Assembly: GCA_947652605.1 (NCBI GenBank)
Contig: OX393577.1
Span: 24,183,466 to 24,247,465, forward strand
DNA from: Elmis aenea
Taxonomy: Eukaryota > Arthropoda > Insecta > Coleoptera > Elmidae
Direction: 5' to 3'
DNA: 64,000 nt
Shown: positions 22,536-37,500 of the stretch, one piece after another
Position numbering within the stretch: position 1 is the first letter of the stretch
Layout of the letters: each line of letters begins with the position of its first letter
The notes under the pieces: model-generated
Seen by the model: the letters and a program-made list of their open reading frames with translations, nothing else
Database searches by the model: none
What the model was told of the DNA's origin: nothing
Translations under genes and position numbers: made by a program

Positions 22536-25500
22536 CTGTTCAAAAAAATATATATTAACTTTATTTAATTTAAAATATAAAAAGGTTTGACAAAAAATTA
22601 TTTTTACTAATAGTTAATACACAATTTAAAAACACAAAATATAATTCATTATAAAAAATAATTTAAAAACTTTTTAGCAAATTAATATTTCAAAAAATTG
22701 TTTCTTTGAGAATCTAAAGGGGAGTTTTGACATAAAAAGCAAATACATAGTTCATTATATTATAAATACAGGGTGTCCCACAAGGTATGCCTTCGCTAAT
22801 TTTTGCATAAATCGAATGTTTAGGACCTAAATAAAACGTTTTTACCGATAATAACTTTTTTCATGTGTCCCTTCATATACAGGGTGTCCCAAATATAGTG
22901 AACAGCATGGAGATCTCGTAAACGGTAAGATATACAGAGTTGGTTAAATGGGTCAAAATGATCTATGATTCAAGAGCAACTGGGGCGGTATTCCGAACTC
23001 GCTCGCGTTGAACAGGAGTGCTCATTAAAGCGAGCATCATGAATGCGAGTGGAGCGATCGCTTCTGTATTCTCATCTACCCTTGCCTTTGCAATTCTTCG
23101 ACACGAGTGGCTAGATGTTGCAACATTGGAATTTTGCATGGACTGTCACTTTTACGTCAGTTTTTGTATGATGTGGTTTTTGTTTTGATTGATAATGGGG
23201 AAATTAACGGAGCAATAGCAAGCAGCATTAGTAGAAATGTTTAGGGAGAATAGTCAATTATTAAGTGGCAAATTTTCACAAAATTTTACATTATAACGAT
23301 GCCCAAAAGCAATGAAGTGTAATTGCTACAAATTTAAATATTTATTAAAATATATACTTATTTGGTTGCATGATTTCCTTTAACGTAACCAAGAAGTTTA
23401 TTTGTTGATTTTTTAAGTTTAAGAAATATTTACCATTATTTGAATGACTATACACACTTTTTATTATGAAATTTATAACCTAATATTATTTTATTTAATT
23501 CATAAGAATGATAATGGATTTATACACAATATAATAATTCATAGCTAATTATAACTTAATTAACTGCCTGAGATATACTATTTTACAAGACTGTATGGCA
23601 AATGTTTATAAATTCAATATAATCCATAATAAAAGAAAACACAACGACTCCACAACATACGATTTGGGTGCAAAGCGAGCGGTATTTGCCAAAGGGAGTG
23701 GGTATACCCACTCGTGTTTAACGCGAATGGAGCGCATGCGAGAAGAGACGTTGGGAATACAATTGTCAGCAGTTTGTGCATCCCTTGCGTTCAACGGTAG
23801 CGATATCGCTGAACAGGAGGAGTTGAGAATACCGACCCTGTTCATGATTAAAAAAATCAATAGTTTTTGCACTATTGATAAAAAACAAAACACATCAGGT
23901 TATTTATTTTTCTTTTAACTTGCTTAATTAAAATCACACTCAAAATATTATTCGACATTATTTGAACACTTATTTGCATAGATTTGAAATTTGTCAACAA
24001 ATTTTACCTGCCTTCATTTGTTTTTGTTTTTTTAACATTAACTTTCTTATTTTAAATACGGCTGATGTTAAAATAACAAAAACAAATGAAAATAGATAAA
24101 ATTTGTTGACAAATTTCACATCTACGCAAAAAAGTGCCCCAATAATGTCGAACAATATTTTGAGTGTGATTTCAATTAAGCAAGTTATAAGCAGAAATTA
24201 AAAACCTGATGTGTTTTGTTTTTTTTTTCAATAGCGCAAAACTATTGATTTTTCAGTTTTTTTTTCATAGAACAGTTGCTCTTGAATCATAGATCATTTT
24301 GACCCATTTAACCAACTCTGTATCTCTTACCGTTTACCCATGCTGTTCACTATATTTGGGACACCCTGTATATGAAGGGACACATGAAAAAATTATTATC
24401 AATAAAAACGTTTTATTTAGGTCCTAAACATTCGATTTATGCAAAAATTAGCAACGGCATACCTTGTGGGACACCCTGTACATTAGATACCTACATATAT
24501 CTTTAATATCTTACCTAACTGCTTCTAAGGCTTCCCCCATTGCATCTTCTGACCATGGAGTAGGATTTGATCGTGATAATTCAATACCTTCTCTTTTACA
24601 TCGACCATATAATGTGCCAGTTGGAATACCAAATTCTGTCGAAGCTTTCTGTACTGATGACTGCCCAGATCGTATTGATTCAAGAGCTTTTTCCAAATCC
24701 TCTGGTGACCATGTCGTCGGAGCGGCATTGAATGGAGCTGCTAATTTGATACCTTCTCTTCTAGCTATTTTATATAACGTACTACTAGGTATACCTGTTA
24801 AATAGACAATGGTAACATTAAGTATGAATTATTTTATTTTCTCCTAACAGATCATACTCAGTCAAACTTCATTACATTAAGAAACCCTAGTAATTAAGCA
24901 AAAGTCAAAAAATTAAAAGGTGTATAAATGAGTTAACCCTTTCCCACGGATTGCATAGTAAAGCGTACCACTTTCGAATGTTTTTACCGCCCTTTCCGAA
25001 GTGTAATTGTGGGCTATATGCTATATGTTTACGTTTTTTTGCAACTATTTGACATTTCTAAATACAGGAAGCTTTTTTTAGTAAATAAAGTTGCTTGCAG
25101 TGCTTATAAACTACACTTTTAAATGAAAAAAGTGTTTTTGCCTAGTCACTAACAAACATGGTGCGTCGTGGAGATATAGATGACTGAATAATTATGAAAT
25201 AAACTTGAAAATGGAAGTAAGAGTAGATAAATTTTTTATTTCTGGTTATGATACTGATATGGACGAGGATTTAGAAAATATAGTAATAGTAGTTAGGGGT
25301 GGGCGATATATAAATATCGATATAATTTTGATATCGATATATCGACATATTTTGAGGGCGAGAAGCTTTTTTTTTTTTTTAGGTCATCACTCTTTTTTTT
25401 CTCTTTTTTACTCACTTTTTTTAGCTTTTTATAGCGATATTTCTATATCGCTATGTCGATATATCGATATGTCGATATATCGATATGTCGATATGTCGAT

Positions 25501-28500
25501 ATATCGATATATATCGATATAATTTCGATATAGAAATTTGGATATCGCCCACCCCTAATAGTAGTGATGAGAGAAAAAATAGAATGACCCGGACCAAGAG
25601 GGGATGTATAGGGTGGTCTATTTTCGTTGCCCATAAAGGGTATCTCGGTTATTATCAGAGATTAAAAAAAACTAAGTACGTAGTCCTGATTTCTTTTTTA
25701 GAGAGAAATTCATTGCCGTAAACAAATTTTTCATATTTTTTTAAATTTTCGAAATACAGCCAAAAACCGATTTTTGGCACTTTTCAAAAATGTTAAATAT
25801 CTCGCTTAAACAAAAAGATTGAGAAAAACATTAAGGACATTCTTTGTATGGTTTTTTGTCCTTAATAAGATAGAGATGTTTAATTTTTTTTTACTCATAC
25901 GAATATTGATATATTACACCTAACTTTCTTATTTTAAATGGCAACTGGCAACCATAAGCAAATTATATATTTTTGAAAAGCGCAAAAAATAAACTTTCGA
26001 TTCATGTCAAAGCCAACTATGGTTGCCATTTAAAATAAGAAAGTTATCAATATTCGTATGAGTAAAAAAATATTGAACATCGCTATCTTATTGAGGACAA
26101 AAAACCATGCAAAAAATATCTTTAAAGTTTATCTTTTCGTTTAAGCGAGACATTTTAAGCCTCGTCCACATTTGCGAGCAAAAGTGAGAGCCGAGCCTAG
26201 CGCAATCCATCATTTTAGCGAGCCTGCTAAATACCAACACTTGGCTGACCGGTTTTGTTGCACTCGCGAACCTGTGGTCGTATTAAACTGTTAAGAGGCA
26301 GGCTCGCTGAAATGATGGATTGCGCTAGGCTCGGCTCTCACTTTTGCTCGCAAATGTGGACGAGGCTTAACATTTTTGATATCTTTTTTAATACTCGAAA
26401 TATAGCCAACACCATTCTTGGCACTTTTCAAAAATGTTAAATATCTCGCTTAAAAGAAAAAATAGAGAAAAACATTAATAACATTTTTGGCATGGTTTTT
26501 TGTCCTTAATAAGATAGCGATATTCAAATTTTTTTCTCATACGAATATTGATATATTACACCTAACTTTCTTATTTTAAAAGGCAACCATAGTTGGCTTT
26601 GACATGAATGGAAGCTTATTTTTTGCGCTTTTCAATATATATAATTTGCTTATGGTTGCTATTTAAAATAAGAAAGTTAGGTGTAATATATCGATATTCG
26701 CATGAGTAAAAAAAAATTGAACATCGCTGTCTTATTAAGGACAACAAACCATGCCAAAAATGTTTTAAAAGTTTTCCTCTATCTTTTCGTTTAAGCGAGA
26801 TATTTAACATTTTTGAAAAGTGCCAAAAATCGGTTTTTGGCTATATTTCGAAAAATATAAAAGATATCAAAAATCTATTTACGGCAATGGATTTCTCTCG
26901 AAAAAAGAAATCGAGACTATGTGCCTAGTTTTTTTCTATCTCTGATAATAACCGAGATACCTTGTATGGGCATCGAAAATAGGCCACCCTGTACTATTGT
27001 GTAGGAAGGCTTTTCAAAATTTGGTGGAAGCATGTTTTTGGTTTTGTAATAAATGTTTGCATCATAAATAGTTTCACGAAATTTGATGTAACAAATAGAG
27101 CAGCAACTACAAAGCAAATACATAGTTTCACTCCAGAAATGAACTCTTGCAACAGATGATAGTAAGATCACAAAAAAAAAACTGATTTACACATTTAACT
27201 GTCCAAACAATATCCATGGGAAAGGGTTAAAATGTTGTTTGTTCCACGATATCAGATAAATGATCCATTAAATATAATAATTTTACGCATTCATAACATT
27301 TTTCTACAGCAAAATTAGTAAGCTACTTTATAATAAAATTTTGTATCCTTACAATTTAAACAAAATATAATTTTTAATGCTTACCATATGCTTTACTGGC
27401 TTTGTTAGCTGAAATAGTGCCCGTCCTTAAGGCTTCCAAAGCAGAATTCAAATTTTCTTCAGTCCAAGATTTAGTGGGGCCTTCTTTTTTTGGTGTATCT
27501 ATTCCTAGTCTATGAGCTCTTTGCCACAATGTAGTTGATGGTATTCCATATGTAGCTGATGCCTAAAAATATTTTTTTAGTTTACTTTTTTTCTAACTAA
27601 ACGTTAGTATAACAAAAAACTGCAGAAATTGATAAACCAACTATTTATTGGAACGATTAAAGTGATTTATATATGTTGCAAAAATGGTGCTAATTAAATA
27701 AATAATAGTAGTAAAAATAATACGAAGAAGGAGACAACCAACTGACCTAAGTTAACTGGTTTTTGATTTAACATAAAAATGAACACAAACAATCAAAAAG
27801 GTATTTACCTTTGTAAGGCTCATATTGTGATTTCTTAAGGCATCTAAAGCTAATTCCATATCTTCCTGTGTCCAAGTTTTTGGTCCACCTCCGTGTGATC
27901 GGTTTGTTAAGCCGTCTGAATGTCCATTACTTTTTTGAGCAGAATCATTGGGGTTTGGTGACTCTGAAATTAGATATTTGATACAGAACTTAGTACCTCC
28001 ATTTCAAAGTATAGAGAATTATAGCTTTGATCTTATTTTAAGTTCACATGCCTTAAAAAAACTTTTACAAACTTGTTTTTTGTAACAAAAATAATTGTGT
28101 AAATCAAAGACATCTTTAGGTATAACAATAATTGTGCATATAAATATTTAAATGATCTTTTTTTATGACCAACACAAAAATTTGCAGATTGGAAAAAAGC
28201 AATAGGTACATAAATAACCCAAGATTTATTTAAACCAATAAAACTATAGAACATTACCTTAAAATTAATAAATTACGCAAATACTTTTATTATTAGTACC
28301 TATTAAGTTGATTTTCAAAAAGGATTGAAATGTTTTGGCATGGAAACGGGTTCAAGTCAAAAATACGAATTTGTTTTATGATTGTACAATATACCTAAAC
28401 AATTATAACATTTGTTCACTTTTAACATGAAATGAAATTACAGTTAGACATTATTTATAGACCCAAAACATTATCTTATTGTAGTTTACATTATTATTTT

Positions 28501-31500
28501 TTGCTTGTTGAGGAAACTCTATATTTCTGAAGTAAAAGCAATAAATACTTATATTATTAAATTCAGCCAGTTACCTACAATCAAATAAGTTAACCAACAG
28601 CACAGGCAAAATTACATAATTTTAACAACTTACCTAATCTTCCAGAAGCACCAGGCAACATTCCCAATAGCTCTGGTGTAACCATCATGGCGTGCATTCC
28701 TCTCTCTGCATCCTCATGACTTTCCATCGAATGGTCAGGTCCTGATAAATGTGAAGTATCCATGTCCATCATTGAATCATGGTCATACGATCTTAATGTT
28801 TCAAATTTAATTGTGCACTCTTTTTTGATATCTTCATATTTTATATGTACATCTAAAAATTATTACTATAATCAGTTACATATTTACATGGTCCAAAAAA
28901 TTGACATCAATTCGCGTGTAACTTTTTCATTTTGTTATCAAATTTTGTAGTTTTTAGTTCGCATTTTCATCAAAATATTTACCTATTGAATCTATGGTTA
29001 GCCAAAATTTATGAAAATTGATAAGTAAATAAAAACGTTTTAAGCAAAATAAAAAAATCTTTTTTTTTTTAGCACCCTGTATAAAATAACAGGGGTAGTT
29101 TGAAAGGGACAATATGTGTGATATAAATATGGTCGAATTTGTCCATTGAAATTGTTGAAATTAATGTTTAGGAATGTTTTCAAAACATTAATTATTATAA
29201 TAAGAAAAATTCCTCCCCATTTTCCAATAAAAAAGCCTGCGTCTGCCACTAACCTGATAAATCTGTTCTATGTGATGAGGTAAGAAGTGTTCTTGTAGGC
29301 GAATGATCTTGTAAATCTACGTGACCAACAGGTGTGGCCGCGGGGGCTGGTGGCTCCGGTGGAAAATCATCGTTATCACACAACTGAGAGAATATAGCCT
29401 ACATGTTATCAAAATTTGTTAGATGTTAGAAGTTAGTAATGTTAGTGCTACAAACTACATTTATTATTCTTAAATCTACATTAATTATTAGTATAATATT
29501 TACAATAAACGTAAGTAATTATTTTTAACATTCAAAGTTACACAGCAGATGTGTCTGTGACAAAAGTAACCAGATATGTAATTCTTATTCGTCCAAACAG
29601 CTATGCCACTAACTTATTTTATTATCAACAAACTATGAATTTTATTAAAAAATCAAATTTTACAATTAAATTACTAAAACTAGTTTTACATTAATGATGG
29701 AGATAAAATGTATTGACAGTTATTTGCAGAGGCGGATTTAGGCATGGTCTTTATGGGCTGCAGCCCAGGACCCCGTAGTCAAAGGGCCCCCTTCGCAGTA
29801 AAAAAAAAAATGAATATTAAAACTACCTTTTTGCAAATAGGTACTATTATATGAATTCTTAAAGTCTTGCATCAGTTGTACCAAACTTTAACTTGTCAAT
29901 ATCTACAAAACAAACGAAATGTATGGTATCGGATATCGAAGACATCAGTATTGTTGAGTCACCATCAAACTAGTGATTTAGCAATCTACTATCACTTGTT
30001 TGGGCGATACACGTCAAAAATAAATGTTGTTGGTGAGGAAGCTGTTAAAGTTGCAACTCAAATTGTTAACTTTTTTGAAATAGTGCAACAAATATATGTT
30101 TTCTTTTCTGCATCTACCCATAGGTGGGAGCTTCTAAATCGTGAAACAAAACTAAAATTTTCGATAAAAAGTTTAAGCCAAACTAGATAATCTTGTCACT
30201 ATGACGCTGTTAGAGCTTTAAAAAATTGTTACGGTGATATTATGAACATATTAAAAATATTTAGTGACAATATAAATGAGAAACTTGATTTTCGAGGAGA
30301 GGCACAGAATTTATATAATAATTTGGCGAAACTTGAAACTGCGATTTTAACTGTATTTTGGGAAGAAATTTTAGAGAGATTCAATTTAGTTTATTGCAGA
30401 CCCCAGGCTTAGATATATGTGAAGGTGAGAAATAAATTACGTCATAAGAAAAATTCTTGAGCAGCATACGAGAAAAATCAGATCTGAAACTAAACAAATA
30501 CGAGGAGACAGCCAAAAAATTAAGTACCGGTGTGGAAAAAGAACACAGTGATATAAAAAAGAGACGTATTACTTCCAAATTTTTGGATAAATCTACAGAG
30601 AAAGTTTTGCTAAATGGAGCAGAAAAATTTAAACGGGATACGCTAAACTTTGCATTAGATAAGTTAATTGTGGATTTAAACAGAAGAGGCCATGTATATG
30701 GGGAGTTTAGCAAAATATTCAAATTTTTAATAGATTTGCAAGACATTAATATCGAGAATATTGATTTGAAAAGTGCACGTAATGTTGTTGATTATTATTC
30801 GGATTGCATAGACGAACATTTAGTCAATGAATGCATTCAGTTAAAATCCTATATAGAAAACAAATATAGGACAGCAATGACGAATGAAAGATTAAAATAT
30901 TTATCAATTCTTTCAATAAATTCAGATTTAACCAAAGATTTACAATATGATAATCAAATTAAAGAATTTGCAGCACAAAAATGCAGAAGAGTTGCGCTTT
31001 AAAAGTGACTATAATGTATTAAAAATAGCCACATTATATAACTACTAGAATGTTTTATTTATTTTATTTTTAATAATACTTATTATTTTTGTTTATTTTT
31101 TTTCTTAGTCTTTATTTTTGACCTGAAAGTTTGTTGTTTCGTTCTTTTGTTTGTTACTAAAAGTAATACCTAGTATATTTTACTTTTTATTTGTTTGATG
31201 TTTATTTTTCCTATTTAAAAAAGGGTAAAAAAGTTTTTCTGCAAAATGGCGAATGAGTCATCACAACTAATCCAAACTTGGGTTAATTTGGGTTTAGTGG
31301 GTAGGCTTCCAAACAGTATAAGACCAGGGCCCCCAAAGGTAACAGTCCGCCCCTGTTTATTTGAATGTGATTTTATGAGCGATTGGTAATATTACATTTA
31401 AAAAACCACAAACTAAGAGCAAAGACAGAAAACTGAACTGGAACTGAAGTTAAATTATACAAAGCTAAATGTAATAAAGTTCTTTGTATAACTCAGGAAC

Positions 31501-34500
31501 ACATCTATTGGAATCATTTTTGGCTCATAAAAAATAAACTATTGCAGGACATCTTCTTGCATATGACCCCAAAAATAATTATTATGAAATATCTAATCTA
31601 TTTCAATTTGATGAACTTTTAAAATTATACAATATACCTTAATCATTACAAAGCATTAAATTTGCATTTTGGACAGCAACTGCAAAATTGATAAACGAAT
31701 ACCATTTGTCAGTGTTTTTTCAAAATATTTTTTAAGCTAAAATACAAGCTCAAAATTATTAAATATATTCCTAATGAACATATACCTATTGACTTAATTG
31801 CAACGTTTTTATTCATAATTTTTATTATATGCTGAGAAAATTGACAACGTCAATGAGGTTATGTCAAAGAGTTTTCTTGTTTTTTTAGTAGGTACAGGGT
31901 ACAGCACAATAATTAAGCTAAATTTTGCAAACTTATGGTATAGAAACGATTAAACAAGTTAATTAATATTTGTTTATTACAAACAAAATAAATCAAGTAA
32001 TCTATTACATAAGTATGAAATTATCAATTTAGGAGTTTCCGCAGACTTCTGCCGATTTATTCCGAGCACGTTAACAATATACCTCCCTACACGTTTTTAT
32101 CAACTAAATGGCAGTATATTTTGATATGCGTCGTAAATAAAGTAAATTCAATTGTTTCGTTTTTGTTATTTTCATTGACGTTATGCGCGTCACTCGTATA
32201 GAAGGTTTCATTAATCAACCACAAATGTGTGTATGGGTGCAAATAATGTTAATAAGCAAGTTTTATTACAGTGTAAATCCCAAAACCTAATTTTCTATGT
32301 AATTTTCCCAGTTAATTTGAGCTATGTTGAACAAAAACTTATACCGATCTTGTCAGTGATAAGTTATTAACATAAAGTGATGGTAATTGTTACAAAATTC
32401 TTAAAAATAGGCACGATATGTGAAAAATTTTAAAATGTTACATTTAAGGTACGTTTTTTAAAATGTTGTATCAATTCTTGAAAACCTGTAACGGGCACAA
32501 AACCCTAAATTTTACCAGATCATTTGAAAAAATCAAAATGTTTTTCACCTCTGATTATAACTCAAAAGTATTTATCTCTACCTTTACCTTGCAAAATAAT
32601 GACTACGAACCTGTCCTGCCAATAGACCATGACTGCTCATGTTAAGCGGCTTGGTCTGTGTTGGTATCAATTTCTTCCTTTTTGGTCCTTCATCAACTAT
32701 TAATGGCGTATCACTGTCTTCTTCATCTGTTAATTCTGTATGAATTATATGTTTCTGTTCTATTTCCTCTACATCTGATAAATTATCGTTTTCAATTTCT
32801 TTATATCTGTGCTTTCTGTTATTATCTACTGATCTAAAATGTTTGAGTGTGGATATTTTGCAGATTTTCGGGCAACCTCTCGGTGCAAAAGTAAACGGAG
32901 TTGAATTTTCTTTTTCTTCTGATTCACAAAGGCCTTTGATTTTTAGCTGGTCGGCAGTTTTTAGCAGTGACTGAAATTCAAAATGATATAATTTTAATAA
33001 AAAAAAGCAAATATATTTCATCAGATGGTTATATTTTTAAAGCACGAATAAACATTTTTTACTGAAAATCTTATCACAACAATTATTTCTTGAAATATAA
33101 AATTTTTAAATAAATCTTGAACAACTTTTAAAAAATTATTTTTAGTAAATTACAAAAAAAAAATTAATAAAGAAACTGTAATTCTGTACACATTAGATCA
33201 ATCTATTGAAGAAGAAGAAAACAAGCTATGAACACTGCTTTTCCCAACAACAAAGAGACCATTCTGTACTTCACTACATAAAAAAAGCAATTTCAAAATT
33301 TTCCATTTTAAATTACAAACAGTACACTGATGTTAAGTGTATTGTTTGCAAATGCAAGTACTTGTTTATTTTCTTAAAACCAAAATATTAAAACTGACCA
33401 CATAAAATTTTAAAATTTAAAAACTACAAGTAATGCATAGGTACCTATTAAAATTAAGTTTTTATGCATTCGTTTTGGAACACCAAGTAGAGTTAATAAT
33501 ATATTTTTATTTGAACGACTCTCACGTTTTTGTTTAAAAAAAAAGACCACAAAATTGAAATAAAATTTATTTATTTGCGTAGATACTTATTATCGTAATT
33601 AATTGTGTAATGTATTTTATCAAATACCTACAAAATGTCTTCAATAAAGTAGCAAATTTAAGTAAAAATATCCAAGGACGTATATTTTAATCTTAACAAC
33701 TGTTAAATGTATAATTTAAAATAATTTAGCCAACAATAGCTACGCGCATATTAATAAAATCAATTGGAATATGCATCTCAGTATAATACTTAATTATATT
33801 TGAACTCCATAATTAAAGCTATTTAATTTATCATCAATTTAATATTTAATTACCCTTAATATATTTTTTATACATTTGTTTTCCAGTTTTTTTAGCGCCA
33901 TTTTTATGTATCATCTATAAATTTACACAATACAGCAAATACACTTATATACAAGGCGCAATCAAAAACGATTTGAACACAAAAAATATTAGGTGCGTTT
34001 TTCAAATATTGGAGGATAATCTAATTCTATGTACTATTTTAAAATGATTTTGATAGTTTAAACTCCAAATTTGCAATATCAATGTGTCCTAAAGAAAGCC
34101 CAGTTTTCTGTAATACACTACTTATAAACCTGTAATTGGCGTTATTAACACTAAGAAGAACACTGATGTATGAACAACGCTTTAAAGAAAAAATGTATTT
34201 CAGACAAAAGACATTTTTGCACACCCTACAATATTTGTTGTGTATTTAAATTGTACCAAACGATAAAGAAAAGGTAACATAAAAAAGAGTACATGTAAAG
34301 TAAGAAATTGCAGGTTTGTACATAACGCCGTGCGCTCACTTTTATATTAAGTCGGATTACACGAGAAAGCTTTAACGTGATTCGAATGATCCGACTCAAA
34401 AATAACATTGCGTCGAGTTAACATTTGTTTTTTTTTTTTAAGTAAATGCAACGAAAACAAAAGCTCGCATGACTCCAAGAAAGTTCTGTGTACAAGTTAG

Positions 34501-37500
34501 TGCGAGCGTCCTTGAACCAGTATTGATTGGTCCAGACACCGCATCACTTTCCCCCAGTGCGTGCCCTGGAGCCGCTCACCAGGCAACCCATCGGATTAAA
34601 CAGGGGATTGTCTATCAGTGGAGAATATTATATGCAGTGGATTTCTGCATTGTTGACGACCATAACGGTACAAAAAAATTACCGCTTACAATTACTAGTC
34701 AATGTATCATTAATATAAATTCGAACGATCTCTAGACGAAATTCAATACCAGTTTCAAGACTCTCGTCTCCTCATCTCTTGCAAAATTATTTATTAAGTG
34801 TAAATAGATAAATAATAAGACTGCAACTGAAGAAGCGACGAGAGCTCGAAACTGGGTTGCATTTCGACAACAGATCCTTCGAAAAAAAAAGAGTGATTTA
34901 TAATACGTAGTATGAAGAAAGTATTGTGATCGCAATTTTTTTTATAAAAAACTGATTTTTTACATTTTCTTCATTATGTATTAAATAGAAAATTAAAATA
35001 TTAAACTTTGTTTACCATCGGGAGTCGGAGTCGGGAGTCGGAGTCGGGAGTCGGAGTCGGGAGTCGGAGTCGGAGTCGGGAGTCGATTTTTACAAATACC
35101 GAGTCGGGAGTCGATTATTTTTCTGCCGACTCCCCATCCCTGCATTTTAGTACACACCAGTTATAACTTTATATGTGAAGGATGTTTTTGATTTCTATTT
35201 ATTTCATAAATACAAGTAATATACGGATGTTTTCTAATGTTGTTATTCGTTAGTTTTAGATAATATTGAACTATAAGTAAGTAATAAGTGCATCCATAAC
35301 AGATGATATGATTATTTCTCGAATTCGAAAGTATACAGGGTGTGTAAAAATTGGCGGAAGCGCTACACGTGGCGATGTTCTTCGTAAAATTTTAAGTCGA
35401 AAATCTTTATACAAAAATTTTGTACCATGCTTGCTGTGTCTGCAAGAGGTCCTCAAAGTTTTAACATTTAGTTCTTTAATAAGCGTTATTAAGTTATTAT
35501 TTAATACTTGCAAATGAAAAAGCTGCAATTTGGAATAAAAATTAATTTCGAATAGTATTTTTTCCTAGATATTGTGTTCTTCCTTTCAAAAATTGGTGTT
35601 GAAAATATGTTAATCACTGATTTGAATAACAATAATACATATGGCAACATTGTCATTAGCTGTCATCTCTCTTTTTCTAGTTTGTGTTTTACGATACCCA
35701 AAAGTTTGCAGCTATGTTTACGAACTGAAGGCTTTCAGTTCGAACAAATATTATAAATATCCAAGTAAAAATTGCTGGTAAAAAAATGGCCAAACGCAAA
35801 TCAATGGACGCAATGTTGCCAAATTTTTGTTTCTTTAAATTAAGAAGTTCCTGAGGCCATATGAAGCATGGTACAACATTTTTGTATCAAGATTTTCGGC
35901 TTAGAATTTTACGAAGAACATCGTCACGTGTAGCGCTTCCGCCAATTTATACACACCCTGTATAAATAGCAATCTTATTGGTTGAAATTTATCTCGGAGG
36001 ATTAAAAAAAGAATTTAGCTACTATGAACTTTCGTTTTCAGTCAAATATACTGCGTAAAACAATTACAAAGATGTAGATAATATTATTAAGTGCACGATT
36101 TATTTAGATTATAATAAGATATGCATTTTTTTATATTCTGCTTGTTTAACAAGCAGATATCAGATATGCGTATATATTTGTTAAAATTTAGTTTGTTTAG
36201 TTTAATAGCATCTTGGAACGTAATCCGTATCAGCTCTCCCGAATAATAAATCATTAGTTCTACGGTATTATTCGTAATGCCGTTTATCTGCTGTTTGGTG
36301 TACTTGCTGTAGTACTTCTATATCACAACTTATGGTTTAACTTTACTTATATCAATATATAGTTGTGTTTACTCAAAATTAAAAATAAACATCTGTCGGC
36401 TTTAAGTTCATTGATGAAATGAATAAATTCTATCACAGCCATATACATTTTTTAAATCGGCATGATTTTTCAATAAACTTATTTGTATTAATAAATGAAT
36501 CACTTAATTAGTCCAACCGTTTATCAAAATATATCATTACTTTAAAAACTAAAAGTGTGCTCATCATAATAACCACACTTAAAAAAGAATTATTCAAAAT
36601 GTATAAGAATCACACAGACTCTAGTATCTCCATCAGTTGCATATCAATATTTCACACTTTATCAATGCCGGGGCAAACTAGTTTGGAAAATACATTAACA
36701 ACACTATTACAGTGGCTCCTAATCAGTTAATTTTAAAATAAGAAAAACCCCATGTCACACATGCTGTTTCTTTTGCTAGGTCCATTTTGTTTAACTTTAA
36801 ACATAAATTAGTCAATGTTTTCAAATGGAACCTCTACATTATTTACGTTTCCTTATAGTAGATAATTTAACATTATGTATCCACCGTGTATAAAAGTGTA
36901 ATAGCCTGTCACTATTCGTTGAGTTTCATAAAATTTTAGATCGCAGCAATTTTCTATTTCAAGTACAATAAAACAGCATCGCGAAAATAATCTTACAATT
37001 GTTTTAGGCTCGTACACGCGCCTTGGGGCAAATTTTGGGTCAATAACGCTACCAATCCTCGTCAATTTAAAAGTTAATTCCCGCAATACTTTAAATAAAC
37101 TTAAATGTACATTAGGTCACGTGCAGTTATTAACAACGAGCAATAAATCAGCGTGCGTATGAAAAAAAGCGCTTAAAAATATGTCGTAGTTTTTTTTTTA
37201 ACGCTTAATTAAAACATATCACGTGTAGCTAAAGGGACATCATCGCTTATTAACCCAATTCAAACTTTTATTGAATAAGTAAACTTAGAGGACAGACGGA
37301 GGAAGAGAAAACGGATGGATATAACGAACAAAACAAAGACGCTAATAGTCCTGTGCTTTGCCGATGCGCTCGCATCTTGCACATATGCGCCACTTACAGT
37401 TAGCTTCCGGTGCAACCTAGTAGATCGACATGAAACTTGAAAGTGCAAGCGTGCACCTAGTGCCATGCATTGTGTACTTACTGGGTGACCTCGGCGACCT

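Larger units (their letters stand above)
24938..27226 (+). mobile_element. piggyBac-type element, gutted, in psq intron 7
   Basis: Ends CCCTTTCCCACGGAT and, reverse-complemented, CCCTTTCCCATGGATA, with TTAA on both sides (24934-24937 and 27227-27230), the piggyBac target. An acidic N-terminal coding remnant lies near 25211 and a C-terminal one at 27013-27159. The middle is replaced or interrupted by a hAT MITE and a foldback element. Without it the intron would be about 300 nt. Confidence 0.88.

Noticed and set aside
25430..25545. ATATCGAT tandem array as an independent satellite
   Set aside because: It lies entirely within a hAT MITE with perfect terminal repeats and target duplication.
32589..32610. 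Stronger-looking donor AAG|GTAAAG for the psq linker exon
   Set aside because: It leaves phase 2 while the next exon reads in phase 0; CAG|GTTCGT keeps the frame. Kept only as a possible alternative isoform site.
34440..34735. GC-richer patch with two overlapping ORFs (88 and 63 codons)
   Set aside because: No motif, no consensus splice site on the psq strand; may be an old insertion but nothing pairs.
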